A DNA stretch of 64,000 nucleotides from Capnocytophaga sp. oral taxon 338 str. F0234 (GCF_000192225.1 NZ_GL872413.1:163488-227487); one strand, 5' to 3'; positions 35,438 through 45,895 are shown, counted from the first letter of the stretch. Translations and numbers: made by a program. Notes: a model not told the origin generated them from the sequence alone.

Positions 35438-35461
35438 TTTATATAAATATTTAATAAGCTG

Positions 35462-35492
35462 CAAATTTACGATTTATTTTTAATTAAACAAA
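35462..35492 (-). promoter_or_regulatory. Promoter of the haem-uptake locus
   Basis: On the minus strand TTTG (complement 35489-35492), 19 bases, then TAAATTTG (35462-35469). It lies 24 bases before ATG 35437. No certain Fur box was seen. Confidence 0.7.
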
Positions 35493-35519
35493 ATAAGAAT
35501 AAATTATTATGAATAAAAA

Positions 35520-35543
35520 AAAGACACTTTATTCAGTGCCTTT
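35520..35543 (-). terminator. Terminator of the purine nucleoside phosphorylase gene
   Basis: A 9-bp stem with one G-U pair (AAAGGCACT/AGTGTCTTT on the minus strand) runs into a T-run (complement of 35513-35522). Confidence 0.75.
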
Positions 35544-35562
35544 TCAAAAAGTTAATCTCATT

Positions 35563-36384
35563 TTACGAATTTTCTCGTTTTACAAACTCTCTCACCAAGT
35601 TCAATACTTTCGGCATGGCATTATTCACCGCATGGAGTACTTCTGTATGAGATACGTTTGGAGCAATGCCAGCACCTCCTAAATCTGAAATAATAGAGAG
35701 GGCAAAGACCTTCATTCCCTGATGACGAGCAACGATTACTTCAGGAACAGTACTCATTCCTACGGCATCTCCACCTATGGCACGTACCATACCATATTCT
35801 GATGGAGTTTCAAAAGTAGGTCCTTGCAAGCCTACATATACTCCTTTTTGAAGTTTTGTTCCCTGCTCCTTAGCTATAGTTTCTGCAAGAGTAATCATAG
35901 CACGATTATAAGCCTCACTCATATCAGGGAAACGAGTGCCAAATTTTTCCAAGTTCCTGCCTCGCAAAGGGTGCTCAGGGAACATATTAATATGGTCGCG
36001 AATTACCATAATATCTCCAATAGAAAAATTAGGATTAACCCCTCCGGAGGCATTGGAGACAATGAGTTTTTTTATTCCTAAAAGGTGAAAAATACGGATG
36101 GGAAAAGTAACCTCCTGCATGGGATAACCTTCATAGTAATGGAAACGCCCGCTCATTAGAAGGACATACTTACCTGCTAAAGTACCATAGATAAGTTTGT
36201 TACCATGTCCCTCTACCGTGGATTGTGGGAAATTAGGAATGCCGGCATAGGGAATTTCCACAATAGGGGTTACTTCATCCTGTAAGGAAGATAGTCCAGA
36301 GCCAAGTATAATAGCAAATTCTGGGGTCTGTTCCTTAATAAATTGTCGGATATAATGAGCTGTCTGCTCGTATTTTTCGTACAT
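35563..36384 (-). CDS. punA: Purine-nucleoside phosphorylase (trimeric class)
   Basis: A 273-residue enzyme that splits inosine and guanosine with phosphate for purine salvage. It has ILGSGLSSL (26-34, phosphate site), GHGNKLIYG, SGRFHYYEGYP and VSNASGGVN, then GPTFETPSEYGMVRAIGGDAVGMSTVPEV near the purine site with Glu and the later Asn (ISDLGGAG). It has its own promoter and terminator and is functionally apart from the haem locus. Confidence 0.94.
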   Translation of the reverse strand: MYEKYEQTAHYIRQFIKEQTPEFAIILGSGLSSLQDEVTPIVEIPYAGIPNFPQSTVEGHGNKLIYGTLAGKYVLLMSGRFHYYEGYPMQEVTFPIRIFHLLGIKKLIVSNASGGVNPNFSIGDIMVIRDHINMFPEHPLRGRNLEKFGTRFPDMSEAYNRAMITLAETIAKEQGTKLQKGVYVGLQGPTFETPSEYGMVRAIGGDAVGMSTVPEVIVARHQGMKVFALSIISDLGGAGIAPNVSHTEVLHAVNNAMPKVLNLVREFVKRENS

Positions 36385-36404
36385 AACTTATGATTTTTAT
36401 GCCA

Positions 36405-36412
36405 CAAAGGTA
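36405..36412 (-). promoter_or_regulatory. -7 element of the purine nucleoside phosphorylase gene
   Basis: Minus-strand TACCTTTG, 20 bases before the ATG at 36384. No clear -33 element. Confidence 0.5.
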
Positions 36413-36570
36413 CGGCTTTTTTAGGGATTATCCTGCTTATGTGGAAAAGTATTTATCATTTCAATATAATTATTTCACATTTACTTTTGAAATTAGCTCG
36501 TCTATATGACTAATTGATTGAGAAAAACATACTGACCAAAAAAACTTAAAAAACATTTGTCAATCTATTA

Positions 36571-39500
36571 TCATACCTCACCCCCTACGCCTTTGTATTT
36601 TTCTACAAAAGCTGTTATTTTGCGAAAGACAGTTTGTTTTTTGGTTCGATATTGTGGGTTTAACGGACTCATTTTAGGCAAAATGCTATTGAGGTCAGTG
36701 CCATTTTCGCTAGCGTATTCTCGTTTTAGAGAAAGCTGTATATATCGTTTAGCCGCCTCTTCATTTAAGTTTTCTTCCGCGATTAGCTCAGCCGCTTCAG
36801 CTTTTTGTCGCTCTTGGGCATAAGTGAAGAACGCTGCTATGATAGTCGGTTTGTCGTCAATAATATCTAAATTAGTTTCGTTGATAAAATCCACTATAAG
36901 GCTTTCCTTGGCACGGTTACCTATGCTGGCACGGATAATGCGACGCACTTCCTCTACTAAAGCCTCTTTGTTTTTGTTCTTTTTGTGGTGTTCTAAGATG
37001 AGTTCGAGGATATAATCGAGGTCTATTTCTTGAGATTTGAGCAAATCTACTTCAAAAACCACCTCTTCCCAGTCAATTAACTGTTTTTCTTGCGCTGCAT
37101 TCTCTCGTTCCTTGCTTACCCAATCACGTATATCGTTATAAGTGGATTTATAATCTTGCACTAATCGGTCTTTTAGTACCTCTAATTGTACCATAGAAGC
37201 GACTTGTTCTTCGGTTAGGAAATGCTCCTCGGCAAAGGCTTTTAACGCTTCAGGATCGTTTTTATCAATCGTTTGTAGCGCTTTGAGATGGGCAAACTCA
37301 TCATAGTTCTGCAAGATGTTTTCCACCTGCAAATATTCACCAAAAAGTTTTACAAAGGCTTTCTTATCGGCTGTAGTGTGAATTTCATCAGGGTCGGGGA
37401 ATTGTTCTTTTAGTTCTTTTACAATTTCGTTATAGCCTCGGCAAGCTTTACCAGTAATGATATCAGTAAAGCCCTCAAGATACTCTTGGTAGCTTTTTTC
37501 GAGGATTACATTCTTGGTGCTCTTATCGCCGAAAAGGGTAATAGCATCGATGGTAGCTTTTTCTAAATCGCGGAAAGTAACGATATTACCAAAGCTCTTA
37601 GTGCTGTTGTAGATGCGATTGGTGCGAGAATAAGCCTGCAAAAGTCCGTGATAGCGCAAGTTTTTGTCTACAAATAACGTATTGAGCATAGGGGCATCAA
37701 AACCAGTGAGGAACATACCCACTACTATCAAGAGGTCGACCTCTTGATTTTTCACACGGTTACTCAAATCGCGATAGTAGTTTTCAAACGATTTGCTTTC
37801 TAATGAAAAACTTGTTTTAAACATCGCATTATAGTCGGTAATGACTTTTTCTAAAAACTCTTTGGCACTGACGTCCATAGCAGAAGGTTCGAAAGTTTCG
37901 TCGGTAATGTCGCCTATAGCATTTTGTTCTTCATTGGCAGTATAAGAAAAGATAGTCGCTATCTTAAGCGGTCGGTCGCTATCTTTTTGCAAGGCGTTGA
38001 GCTCTTGGTAGTAGCATTTGGCAGCCTCTACACTGCTAACGGCAAACATTGCATTGAACCCCTTATTACTGCCCTCATTCCTGTGGGTTTTGAGGCGAAA
38101 ATTGCGCAAGATGTACGTAGATATTTCCCTAATACGTTCGGGGTGTAGCAAGAGGCGTTTGTTTTCGGCAACACTGAGTTTGGCTTCATCTTGCTCGGTT
38201 TCTATACCCTTAAATTGCGGACGTACATCGTTGTAATCTACTTTGAATTTCAACACTTTTTCATCGCGAATGGCATCGGTAATTACGTAGGCGTGCAGTT
38301 CGCGACCAAACACGCTGGCAGTAGTTTCGCTGCCCAAGGCATTGTCGTGGAAAATAGAGGTGCCTGTAAAACCAAATTGGTAGTACTTCTTGAATTTCTT
38401 TTTAAGGTTCTTTTGCGCTTCACCAAATTGGGAACGGTGTGCCTCATCAAAGATGAAGACAACTTGCTGGTCGTATACCGGCAAATGCTCTTCGCCCCTC
38501 ATCAGGTTATTGAGTTTTTGGATAGTAGTAACGATAATTTTATGGTCGTTCTTGTTTAAATTCTGTTTGAGTCCGGCAGTACTACCTGAGCCATTTACAC
38601 TATCGGGCGAAAAGCGTTGGTACTCCTTCATCGTTTGATAATCCAAATCTTTGCGGTCTACGACAAAGAACACTTTATCGATAAAATCGAGCTGGGTAGC
38701 CAGTTGTGCCGCTTTAAAGCTGGTAAGAGTTTTGCCCGAACCTGTAGTGTGCCATATATAACCACCCCCGTCGAGAGAGCTCCAGTGCTTAGCCTGATAG
38801 GCACTTTTTATCTTCCAGAGCAGTCGTTCGGTAGCGGCTATTTGGTAGGGGCGCATCACCAGTAGTGTGTCGCTTACATCAAGCACGGAATAGGTGAGCA
38901 GCACTTGTAACAAAGTGTTTTTCTGAAAGAAAGTAGCAGTAAAATCCTTCAGGTCTTTGATGAGCGTATTATCGGCTTTTGCCCAATTCATCGTAAAGTC
39001 GAAACTGTTTTTATTACGCTTTACGGTATTAGCAAAATAGCGGGTATCGGTACCGTTGGAAATGACAAAGAGTTGCAGGTATTTGTACAGAGAACTCTCG
39101 CTGTTGAAACTCTCTTTGCTATAGCGGTGCACTTGGTTGAACGCCTCACGGATAGCAACGCCTCGTTTTTTGAGTTCGATTTGCACTAAGGGCAACCCGT
39201 TCACTAAAATCGTTACATCATAACGATTGGCGTGAGAGCCTTTCTGTTCGAACTGGTTGATGACCTGTACTTTATTGCGAATGATATTTTTCTTATCAAC
39301 CAAATAGATATTTTGTATATGCCCATCGTCGAACACAAAGTCGTAGATATAATCGCGGTGCAGTTTGCGCGATTTTTCTACCAAGTTATCGCTGGGGGCA
39401 TCTAAATATTCCTCTACAAAGCGCGCCCATTCGGCATCGGAGAAGGTTACGCTGTTGATGTTTTGTAGCTGTGTGCGCACATTATTCAAGAGTGCTGCGG

Positions 39501-39675
39501 GGGTAGTAAGCTGTGGCAGGTATTCATAGCCTTGTTCTACCAAATCCTCTATAAATTCGCGTTCTAAAGCATTCTCGCTTTGGTAAGTAGCGGGTGCTTC
39601 ACTCACTTTAGAGAGCTTAGTATAATTGTCTAAAACGATGTAGTTTTGTGTTTCGGCGATAGTGTTGTAGGTCAT
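36571..39675 (-). CDS. hsdR: Type I restriction enzyme, R subunit
   Basis: A 1034-residue restriction and translocation subunit. The N-terminal nuclease is visible: Asp153 in [10 protein letters not shown] and IELKK with Glu167 and Lys169 (PD-ExK type). Then the SF2 motor: [12 protein letters not shown] (Walker A, 309-320), [13 protein letters not shown] (DEAH, 410-413), [30 protein letters not shown] and YSRTNRI. The C-terminal helical part binds the MTase core. It is the last gene of the hsdM-rhuM-hsdS-hsdR operon, 131 bases after hsdS; a T-run was not found after it. Confidence 0.95.
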   Translation of the reverse strand: MTYNTIAETQNYIVLDNYTKLSKVSEAPATYQSENALEREFIEDLVEQGYEYLPQLTTPAALLNNVRTQLQNINSVTFSDAEWARFVEEYLDAPSDNLVEKSRKLHRDYIYDFVFDDGHIQNIYLVDKKNIIRNKVQVINQFEQKGSHANRYDVTILVNGLPLVQIELKKRGVAIREAFNQVHRYSKESFNSESSLYKYLQLFVISNGTDTRYFANTVKRNKNSFDFTMNWAKADNTLIKDLKDFTATFFQKNTLLQVLLTYSVLDVSDTLLVMRPYQIAATERLLWKIKSAYQAKHWSSLDGGGYIWHTTGSGKTLTSFKAAQLATQLDFIDKVFFVVDRKDLDYQTMKEYQRFSPDSVNGSGSTAGLKQNLNKNDHKIIVTTIQKLNNLMRGEEHLPVYDQQVVFIFDEAHRSQFGEAQKNLKKKFKKYYQFGFTGTSIFHDNALGSETTASVFGRELHAYVITDAIRDEKVLKFKVDYNDVRPQFKGIETEQDEAKLSVAENKRLLLHPERIREISTYILRNFRLKTHRNEGSNKGFNAMFAVSSVEAAKCYYQELNALQKDSDRPLKIATIFSYTANEEQNAIGDITDETFEPSAMDVSAKEFLEKVITDYNAMFKTSFSLESKSFENYYRDLSNRVKNQEVDLLIVVGMFLTGFDAPMLNTLFVDKNLRYHGLLQAYSRTNRIYNSTKSFGNIVTFRDLEKATIDAITLFGDKSTKNVILEKSYQEYLEGFTDIITGKACRGYNEIVKELKEQFPDPDEIHTTADKKAFVKLFGEYLQVENILQNYDEFAHLKALQTIDKNDPEALKAFAEEHFLTEEQVASMVQLEVLKDRLVQDYKSTYNDIRDWVSKERENAAQEKQLIDWEEVVFEVDLLKSQEIDLDYILELILEHHKKNKNKEALVEEVRRIIRASIGNRAKESLIVDFINETNLDIIDDKPTIIAAFFTYAQERQKAEAAELIAEENLNEEAAKRYIQLSLKREYASENGTDLNSILPKMSPLNPQYRTKKQTVFRKITAFVEKYKGVGGEV

Positions 39676-39806
39676 AATATGATTATAATTTATTTTATCT
39701 TATCTGTAAGGGCAAAGTCAGCGAGCTGGCGCAGCTGAGTATGTGAGGCAATTCGCCTTCAAACAACAATCCTTCCTCAATATTTAGGATCAATTACCAT
39801 TGACCC

Positions 39807-40994
39807 CTACGAGGGGAACGACAATAATCTCTCCCTATAATACTCATATTGTTTTCTGCGCAGGGCAATTTCTTTGGGTAACCCCTCGCTAATAGAATTG
39901 ACTAAAGTATCGAACTTATCAAGAATAGTGGCGATACGTTGTTGCTCGGAGAGGGGAGGGAGAGGAATGGTAATCTTAGTTAAGTCATTAGCCGATATAT
40001 CTATCACTTTGGTTCCCTTAGCGTACTTTCTTTTTTGGTTTGAAAACTCTGTTGTCTGCGTATAATAAACCAAATATTTACCTATGATTTTTTCTGAAGG
40101 TTTAAAAATGGTAGCGTGTCCTCCTGTTACACCTTGTTCTTTAACACAATAGGCAACAGCTTTCCCTACGTCATCTATATTCTCACTTGTATTTGTTATT
40201 ATCACGTCTCCATAATCTACTTTTCTAAGTCCTTCAGCTGTTTCACGAGATACAAAAGAAATTGTTTGTTCCACAGAAATCCCATAGTAAGTATAAATTT
40301 GACCATAATGGATAGCAGGAACACCACTTGTTATGAGGTCTTTCTTCTGCAAACCATTGCCCCGTATAAAAGTGCCTACTTCTCCTAGCGTTTTCCAAAC
40401 TATCTCAGTACCCCCCCCTATCTCATTGAAAGTCAATAATTTATTTCGGTAGTATTCATACTGCCGCTTGCGGCAGTCCAGCTCCGCCTCCAGCTGGGTG
40501 AACTTGTCCAGAATACGAACAATCTCTTGCTGGACAGAAAGAGGGGGAAGGGGGATTTTTTTATTAGCATAGTTACTAATCCATTGTCGTTTATGATCAC
40601 CTTCTATAAGTTCACTTGGTAAAGTGTTTAGCCAATAATAAATATACTTCAACAATACTTCTTTCTCATTTTTAGAGGTTATCATCTTCATTGCTGATGA
40701 TTTGGCTTTGAAGTCGAAATCTACCCATTTGTTAGCTGTTGTAAAATCGTCAAAAATTATAACAGGGCTTATAGAAGCCTTATAAATACCTTCTGTTTCA
40801 TCTGTATAACCAAGAATAAATGTTTTACCAGCAGTTAATACAGGAGTAGGATATATATCCTTATAATTACTTGACTTTACTAGATATTTTGTTGGCTGTT
40901 CATATTCCGCTATCTCTCCCAGAGGTTTCCATACTACTTCAGCGCCTTGCAGGAGATGTTCTATATAAGGGAATATTTTTGGTTCTTGTGTCAT
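39807..40994 (-). CDS. hsdS: Type I restriction enzyme, S (specificity) subunit, phase-variable
   Basis: A 395-residue protein with two target-recognition domains. TRD1 (about 22-150) and its spacer helix (about 155-188, ending RKRQYEYYRNKLLTFN) are followed by TRD2 (about 198-345) and a second spacer (about 350-390, RRKQYEYYRERLLSFP). The two halves are built as a repeat: EVVWKPLGEI and EIVWKTLGEV begin them. Between them residues 193-195 are Gly-Gly-Gly, encoded by an unbroken G8 run (40411-40418). The second half has no Met. It is in frame here, so this genome is in the full-length state. Confidence 0.95.
   Translation of the reverse strand: MTQEPKIFPYIEHLLQGAEVVWKPLGEIAEYEQPTKYLVKSSNYKDIYPTPVLTAGKTFILGYTDETEGIYKASISPVIIFDDFTTANKWVDFDFKAKSSAMKMITSKNEKEVLLKYIYYWLNTLPSELIEGDHKRQWISNYANKKIPLPPLSVQQEIVRILDKFTQLEAELDCRKRQYEYYRNKLLTFNEIGGGTEIVWKTLGEVGTFIRGNGLQKKDLITSGVPAIHYGQIYTYYGISVEQTISFVSRETAEGLRKVDYGDVIITNTSENIDDVGKAVAYCVKEQGVTGGHATIFKPSEKIIGKYLVYYTQTTEFSNQKRKYAKGTKVIDISANDLTKITIPLPPLSEQQRIATILDKFDTLVNSISEGLPKEIALRRKQYEYYRERLLSFPS
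40411..40418 (-). repeat. Homopolymer G8 tract inside hsdS (phase-variation site)
   Basis: Eight consecutive C on the plus strand, G on the coding strand, code Gly193-Gly195 at the joint of the two TRDs. With nine G the frame reads three Gly, Tyr, then TGA (196 residues). With seven G it reads Gly-Gly-Val-Leu-Arg, then TAG (197 residues). Either change leaves TRD1 plus one spacer. No comparable G/C run was noticed elsewhere in the window. Confidence 0.85.
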
Positions 40995-40996
40995 TG

Positions 40997-42022
40997 TTAT
41001 TTGTGTTTTGTTTTCAATAGCTTAGCTGTGTTTTTCTCCAATGCTTTTAAACTCTCTAAATAGGATTGTTCTATAGGCGATAGTGTGCGGGCTTCATAAG
41101 CTCGGTATTCTTGTATTGCTTTCTGCTCCGCCTGTTCGTGGCTAATAGTCCCTGCTCCTTTCAATACTCCTTTGCCGTAATTGGCTGAAAATTTATCCAA
41201 TTCATCCACCCAATCTTGCATATACATAGGGCTTTGTGTTTGCGCTTTAAGCTCTGCCAGATCAAAGAAGGCAGAAACAAGACGGTTTAAGCGGAATAGT
41301 TCTTCTTCTGTAAGATAATTCTTGGCTATTTTAGCCTCGTTTAGGGTAGGCAAAGCTCCTTTAAAAGTTGTAAGCCCCATAAAATCTTTAGTACTATCTG
41401 CTCTGCGATAGATCAGTTCAGCTGATGTTTGCTCGCTACAGGCATAATGCAGTTTGTTTTGTACTATTTTAAAAAAAGTAAGGGTTATTTCACTTTTAGG
41501 GTTGTAATCCCTACTGGTAGCATACAAATCGAGCACTTGTCGGTATAGCGCTTTTTCACTTGAGCGGATATCTCGTATTCTATTGAGGAGTTCTTTCCAA
41601 TAATTTCCGCCTCCATTGCCTTTTAGGCGCTCATCATCCATCGTAAAACCTTTTACAATGTATTCTTTTAATCTCTCAGTAGCCCATTGCCTAAAGCGTG
41701 TTCCTTGTACAGAACGAACACGATAACCCACAGAAATAACAACCTCTAAATTGTAATATTTTACTTCTCTTTCTTGAGTTTTTCCTTCTATAGCGCCGTG
41801 TTGAGTGGTATGTCGGAATTTCCGACATACCACTTTTTCATCCAATTCTCCTTCCTCAAAAATATGAGAGATATGCTCTGTTATAGTGGTGCGTCCCTTT
41901 CCAAACAATGTGGCCATCTGTTCTTGTGTGAGCCAAACAGTCTCCCCCTCTACCCTTACATCTATTTGTACAGCACCATCTTCACGCTGATAAAGTATGA
42001 TTTCTTCTTTTTGCGCTTCCAT
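40997..42022 (-). CDS. rhuM: RhuM-family protein
   Basis: A 341-residue protein starting MEAQKEEIILYQREDGAVQIDVRVEGETVWLTQEQMATLFGKGRTTITEHI, the typical RhuM/DNA-binding-like opening, with VVISVGYRVRSVQGTRFRQWATERL and a C-terminal Fic-adjacent-like helical region. RhuM genes are often found inside type I restriction operons and in islands; the name comes from a Salmonella virulence region gene. A regulatory or accessory role is likely but not known. It lies 2 bases before hsdS and 9 after hsdM. ATG 42022 was preferred over TTG 42031. Confidence 0.85.
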   Translation of the reverse strand: MEAQKEEIILYQREDGAVQIDVRVEGETVWLTQEQMATLFGKGRTTITEHISHIFEEGELDEKVVCRKFRHTTQHGAIEGKTQEREVKYYNLEVVISVGYRVRSVQGTRFRQWATERLKEYIVKGFTMDDERLKGNGGGNYWKELLNRIRDIRSSEKALYRQVLDLYATSRDYNPKSEITLTFFKIVQNKLHYACSEQTSAELIYRRADSTKDFMGLTTFKGALPTLNEAKIAKNYLTEEELFRLNRLVSAFFDLAELKAQTQSPMYMQDWVDELDKFSANYGKGVLKGAGTISHEQAEQKAIQEYRAYEARTLSPIEQSYLESLKALEKNTAKLLKTKHK

Positions 42023-42031
42023 ATTTATCAA

Positions 42032-43579
42032 TTAGTTTTCTATTTCTCTAATAATCTCCTCTATATCCGCCCTCAGCTCATTAATACGTATGATGGTTTG
42101 CGCTACTTCGGCGTTGAGTTGCTGAATATCTATCACCTCACGGGTGTCTTTTGCTTCTACATACGAACTAACGGATAGGTTGTAGTCATTTTCGGCTATC
42201 TGCTGGTTGTCTACTTGCACAGCGGTGTGAGGTACCGCCTCTTTGTCGGCAAAAATGCTAACGATATGCGCTATATGGTCATCAGTAAGTACGTTGTTAT
42301 TAGTTTCTTTCTTAAAAAAGTCCTCACCACTGGCATCTATAAATTGGGTTTGGGTATCGGGTTTGTGTTTGGAAAGTACCAATATATTAACCGCAATGCT
42401 GGTGCCATAGAAGAGGTTGGGCGGTAGGGCGATAACAGTTTCTACATAGTTGTTATCAATGAGGTATTTGCGTATTTTCTGCTCGGCACCTCCGCGGTAA
42501 AAGATACCAGGGAAACACACAATAGCGGCACGCCCCTTAGCCGAAAGGTAGCTGAGGGAATGCAATACAAAGGCAAAGTCGGCTTTAGATTTTGGGGCTA
42601 ATACGCCTGCTGGCGCAAAACGGTCGTCGTTGATAAGGGTAGGGTCGTCGCTACCTATCCAGTTCACCGAATAAGGAGGATTGGAAACGATGGCATCAAA
42701 AGGTTTTTCATCGCCAAAGCAGGGGTTTATGAGCGTATCGCCTAATGCAATATTGAACTTGTCATAGTTGATATTGTGCAAGAACATATTCATACGCACC
42801 AAGTTGTAGGTAGTATGATTGATTTCTTGCCCAAAAAAACCTTCTTCTATCTGGTAGTCATCGAAGTGTTTTTTAGCTTGTAGTAGGAGAGAGCCTGACC
42901 CACAAGCAGGGTCGTAAATCTTGTTTACTGATGATTGCCCCAACAAAGCCAATTGCGCAATGAGTTTTGATACATTCTGAGGGGTAAAAAACTCCCCACC
43001 CGATTTGCCTGCATTGGCAGCATAGTTAGAGATGAGGAACTCATAAGCATCGCCAAAGAGGTCAATTTGGTGGTTTTCAAAATCGCCAAAACTAAGCCCT
43101 GCCACTCCGTTAACTACCGCGGCGAGGCGTTTGTTTTTTTCCTCAACGGTATTGCCAAGGCGGTTGGAGGTAGTGTCGAAGTCGGCAAACAGTCCTTTAA
43201 TATCGGCTTCGGACGGGTAGCCATTGGCGGAACTTTCGATAGCCGAGAAGATAGCTGCTAAATCGGTATTGAGATTGGAATTGGTATTCGCATTTTTAGC
43301 TACATTTACAAACAGCTGAGAGGGGTAGATAAAATAACCCTTAGTTTTCGTAGCATCGTCTTTTATTTCAGGGGTAATAGCCTCATCGGGCAGCTCGGCG
43401 TACTGCACACTCTCATCGCCACCTTCGATGAAATTAGTAAAATTCTCGCTGATAAAACGATAGAAAAGGGTACCTAAAACAAATTGTTTAAAATCCCAAC
43501 CATCTACCGCGCCGCGTACTTCATTGGCTATCTTCCAAATAGCGGCTTGTAATTCTTCTCTTTGCTTGATACTTGTCAT
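42032..43579 (-). CDS. hsdM: Type I restriction enzyme, M (methyltransferase) subunit
   Basis: A 515-residue N6-adenine methyltransferase. The N-terminal HsdM helical domain (1 to about 150) precedes the SAM-binding motif [12 protein letters not shown] (223-234) and the catalytic NPPY (300-303, in SNPPYSVNW). A C-terminal coiled coil (about 485-512) should contact HsdS. It begins the operon. The operon uses more GCG, CGC and GGC codons than its neighbours by eye, which suggests acquisition by transfer. Confidence 0.95.
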   Translation of the reverse strand: MTSIKQREELQAAIWKIANEVRGAVDGWDFKQFVLGTLFYRFISENFTNFIEGGDESVQYAELPDEAITPEIKDDATKTKGYFIYPSQLFVNVAKNANTNSNLNTDLAAIFSAIESSANGYPSEADIKGLFADFDTTSNRLGNTVEEKNKRLAAVVNGVAGLSFGDFENHQIDLFGDAYEFLISNYAANAGKSGGEFFTPQNVSKLIAQLALLGQSSVNKIYDPACGSGSLLLQAKKHFDDYQIEEGFFGQEINHTTYNLVRMNMFLHNINYDKFNIALGDTLINPCFGDEKPFDAIVSNPPYSVNWIGSDDPTLINDDRFAPAGVLAPKSKADFAFVLHSLSYLSAKGRAAIVCFPGIFYRGGAEQKIRKYLIDNNYVETVIALPPNLFYGTSIAVNILVLSKHKPDTQTQFIDASGEDFFKKETNNNVLTDDHIAHIVSIFADKEAVPHTAVQVDNQQIAENDYNLSVSSYVEAKDTREVIDIQQLNAEVAQTIIRINELRADIEEIIREIEN

Positions 43580-43598
43580 TACCTGTTACTTTAAGAAG

Positions 43599-43629
43599 CA
43601 AAGGTACACTTTTTCAAGACATTTTACAA
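43599..43629 (-). promoter_or_regulatory. Promoter of the hsd operon
   Basis: On the minus strand TTG (complement 43627-43629), 20 bases, then TACCTTTG (43599-43606), 20 bases before the hsdM ATG. It partly overlaps the sequence just after the rplQ terminator. Confidence 0.65.
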
Positions 43630-43631
43630 CA

Positions 43632-43661
43632 AAAAACCGCCCTATGTTTAAGGCGGTTTTT
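43632..43661 (-). terminator. Terminator of the ribosomal superoperon
   Basis: AAAAACCGCC (43632-43641) pairs perfectly with GGCGGTTTTT (43652-43661). It lies 4 bases after the rplQ stop. Confidence 0.8.
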
Positions 43662-43664
43662 ATT

Positions 43665-44153
43665 TTATGCTTCAGAGGAAGTCTCTTCCTTTGCCTGTGG
43701 CGCTTCAGGAGTAGGCTGCTCTGCTGCCTTTTTCCCTCCTCGTCCCCTACGAGTAGATTTTTTCTTAGCAGTTCCCTTAGGTGAGTATCCTGCTTCATTA
43801 TAATCTACCAATTCAATAAGAGCCATCTCAGCGTTATCTCCCAATCGGTTACCAAGTTTGATGATACGGGTGTATCCACCTGGACGGTTAGCTACCTTCA
43901 CTGAAATATTCTTGAAAAGTTCAGTAACGGCATATTTGCTATGTAATCGGCTGAATGCTATACGACGATTATGTGTAGTATCCTCCTTAGATCTGGTAAT
44001 CAAAGGTTCTACAAATATCTTCAAAGCTTTAGCTTTAGCCAAAGTAGTATTGATTCGCTTATGCTGTATTAAAGAACAAGCCATATTCGCCAACATAGAT
44101 TTCCTATGAGCGGCGGTTCTTCCTAAATTATTTATTTTATCTCCGTGTCTCAT
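43665..44153 (-). CDS. rplQ: 50S ribosomal protein L17
   Basis: A 162-residue L17: [34 protein letters not shown] is diagnostic. The last 45 or so residues form a Lys/Arg- then Glu/Pro-rich tail ([17 protein letters not shown]...) longer than in enterobacteria, common in Bacteroidota. It is the last gene of the superoperon, 33 bases after rpoA. Confidence 0.96.
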   Translation of the reverse strand: MRHGDKINNLGRTAAHRKSMLANMACSLIQHKRINTTLAKAKALKIFVEPLITRSKEDTTHNRRIAFSRLHSKYAVTELFKNISVKVANRPGGYTRIIKLGNRLGDNAEMALIELVDYNEAGYSPKGTAKKKSTRRGRGGKKAAEQPTPEAPQAKEETSSEA

Positions 44154-44186
44154 TTTCGTTGAATTAATATATTATAACAGAATTTA

Positions 44187-45179
44187 CTATTCTTTTTCTA
44201 ATTTGTACTTTGACAGATCCATTCCGAAAGTAAGTCCTTTGCTTTCTACCAACTCATCAAGTTCAGTAAGTGATTTTTTACCAAAGTTACGGAATTTCAT
44301 CAAATCAGTTTTAGTAAAAGAAACCAAATCCCCTAAAGTATCTACTTCGGCTGCTTTGAGGCAGTTCAGTGCGCGTACAGAAAGATCCATATCAATCAAT
44401 TTGGTCTTAAGGAGTTGGCGCATGTGTAAAGATTCTTCATCATAGCTTTCTGGCTGTACCACCTCTTCTGGTTCAATGGTAATACGCTCATCAGAGAAAA
44501 GCATAAAGTGATGAATCAATGTTTTAGCCGCTTCCATTAAGGCATCCTTAGGATGAATAGACCCGTCTGTTTTGATTTCAAAAATCAACTTTTCATAATC
44601 GGTTTTTTGTTCTACTCGATAGTTCTCAATACTGTATTTTACATTCTTAATAGGAGTAAAAATAGCATCAGTAGGGATGGTTCCCACAGGCATATTAGGT
44701 TTGGCATTTTCCTCAGCGGAAACATATCCCATACCCTTATCAATGGTAATATCCATTTTGATTTCTACCTCAGGTTCCATATTACAAATTACCAAATCGG
44801 GGTTCAGTACTTGAAATCCTGTTATAAATTTTTGAAAATCACCCGCAGTCAATTGTTTCTTTCCTGTTACAGAAATGGATGCTTTTTCATGATCGGTTCC
44901 TTCTGTTTGCAGTTTGAAACGCACTTGCTTCAAGTTCAAAATAATTTCAGTAACATCTTCTACTACCCCTGCGATTGTGGAGAATTCATGTTCTACTGTA
45001 TCTATTTTAACCGAAGTGATTGCGTAGCCCTCTAAGGAGGAGAGCATCACTCGTCGTAATGCGTTACCAATGGTGAGTCCATAACCAGGTTCCAAGGGGC
45101 GAAACTCAAACTTGCCCTCGAACTCGGAGGATTCAATCATGATAACCTTATCTGGTTTTTGAAAATTGAATAATGCCAT
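44187..45179 (-). CDS. rpoA: RNA polymerase alpha subunit
   Basis: A 330-residue subunit that nucleates the enzyme. N-terminal domain: [36 protein letters not shown]-terminal domain (about 255-325) with the HhH DNA-contact motif [24 protein letters not shown]. The linker carries [10 protein letters not shown]. It is between rpsD and rplQ, as usual. Confidence 0.97.
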   Translation of the reverse strand: MALFNFQKPDKVIMIESSEFEGKFEFRPLEPGYGLTIGNALRRVMLSSLEGYAITSVKIDTVEHEFSTIAGVVEDVTEIILNLKQVRFKLQTEGTDHEKASISVTGKKQLTAGDFQKFITGFQVLNPDLVICNMEPEVEIKMDITIDKGMGYVSAEENAKPNMPVGTIPTDAIFTPIKNVKYSIENYRVEQKTDYEKLIFEIKTDGSIHPKDALMEAAKTLIHHFMLFSDERITIEPEEVVQPESYDEESLHMRQLLKTKLIDMDLSVRALNCLKAAEVDTLGDLVSFTKTDLMKFRNFGKKSLTELDELVESKGLTFGMDLSKYKLEKE

Positions 45180-45199
45180 AATCTGACTGCTGACTAATA

Positions 45200-45805
45200 T
45201 TATTTAGAGTACAACTCTACGATTAATTGTTCTTTAATGTTTTCAGGTATCTGAATACGCTGAGGGAGTGCCACAAAAGTACCTTCCATTTTTTCAGGAT
45301 TCCAAGTAATCCATTCATATACAGAGCTGTTACTTGCTAAGGCATTTTCTATCACAGTAAGCGATTGTGACTTGTGACGTACTCCTACAATATCTCCTGC
45401 CTTTAGAGAGTAAGAAGGGATATTCACTACTTCACCATTAACAGTAATATGACGGTGAGAAACAAGCTGACGAGCAGCACGGCGAGAAGGGGCTATCCCC
45501 ATACGATATACTACATTATCCAAGCGAGCTTCACAGAGTTGAAGCAATACTTCACCGGTAACTCCTTTGCTACGGCGCGCCTTTTCATACATATTTTGGA
45601 ATTGTCGTTCCAAAATCCCATAGGTATATTTTGCTTTTTGTTTTTCTTGTAGCTGGATTGCATACTCAGAGCGTTTTGCTCTCTTACGATTAATTCCATG
45701 CTGTCCGGGAGGATAGTTTTTCTTAGCAAAAGACTTATCTTCACCGAAAATCGCTTCCCCAAATTTACGAGCGATTTTACTTTTAGGGCCTATATATCTT
45801 GCCAT
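45200..45805 (-). CDS. rpsD: 30S ribosomal protein S4
   Basis: A 201-residue assembly-initiator protein. [17 protein letters not shown] and the S4 RNA-binding domain ([30 protein letters not shown]) are clear. The N-terminal domain lacks the zinc-binding cysteine cluster, so this is the zinc-free form. A 90-base gap with a stem-loop separates it from rpsK. S4 is the translational repressor of the alpha operon in E. coli. Confidence 0.97.
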   Translation of the reverse strand: MARYIGPKSKIARKFGEAIFGEDKSFAKKNYPPGQHGINRKRAKRSEYAIQLQEKQKAKYTYGILERQFQNMYEKARRSKGVTGEVLLQLCEARLDNVVYRMGIAPSRRAARQLVSHRHITVNGEVVNIPSYSLKAGDIVGVRHKSQSLTVIENALASNSSVYEWITWNPEKMEGTFVALPQRIQIPENIKEQLIVELYSK

Positions 45806-45830
45806 TTTACATTTTTTTGTTTAAAAGTGA

Positions 45831-45878
45831 GAGAGGATTATGAATTAAGGCTTATCCTTCGATAATCGGAGCCCTCTC
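45831..45878 (-). promoter_or_regulatory. Stem-loop leader before rpsD
   Basis: GAGAGG (45831-45836) pairs with CCTCTC (45873-45878), and inside it TTATC (45852-45856) pairs with GATAA (45861-45865) over a CTTC loop. It fills the only large gap in this part of the operon. It could be an S4-binding control site or a processing site; neither is shown. Confidence 0.4.
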
Positions 45879-45895
45879 CCATAGGTTATAACTTG

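Noticed and set aside
37924-38865. Several plus-strand frames of 70-120 codons opposite hsdR
   Set aside because: All are mirror frames of a clear hsdR; none has a promoter box or a family pattern.
43130-43145. T-run inside hsdM as a second switching site
   Set aside because: Only seven T within an AT-rich genome; runs of this length are common here, unlike G/C runs.
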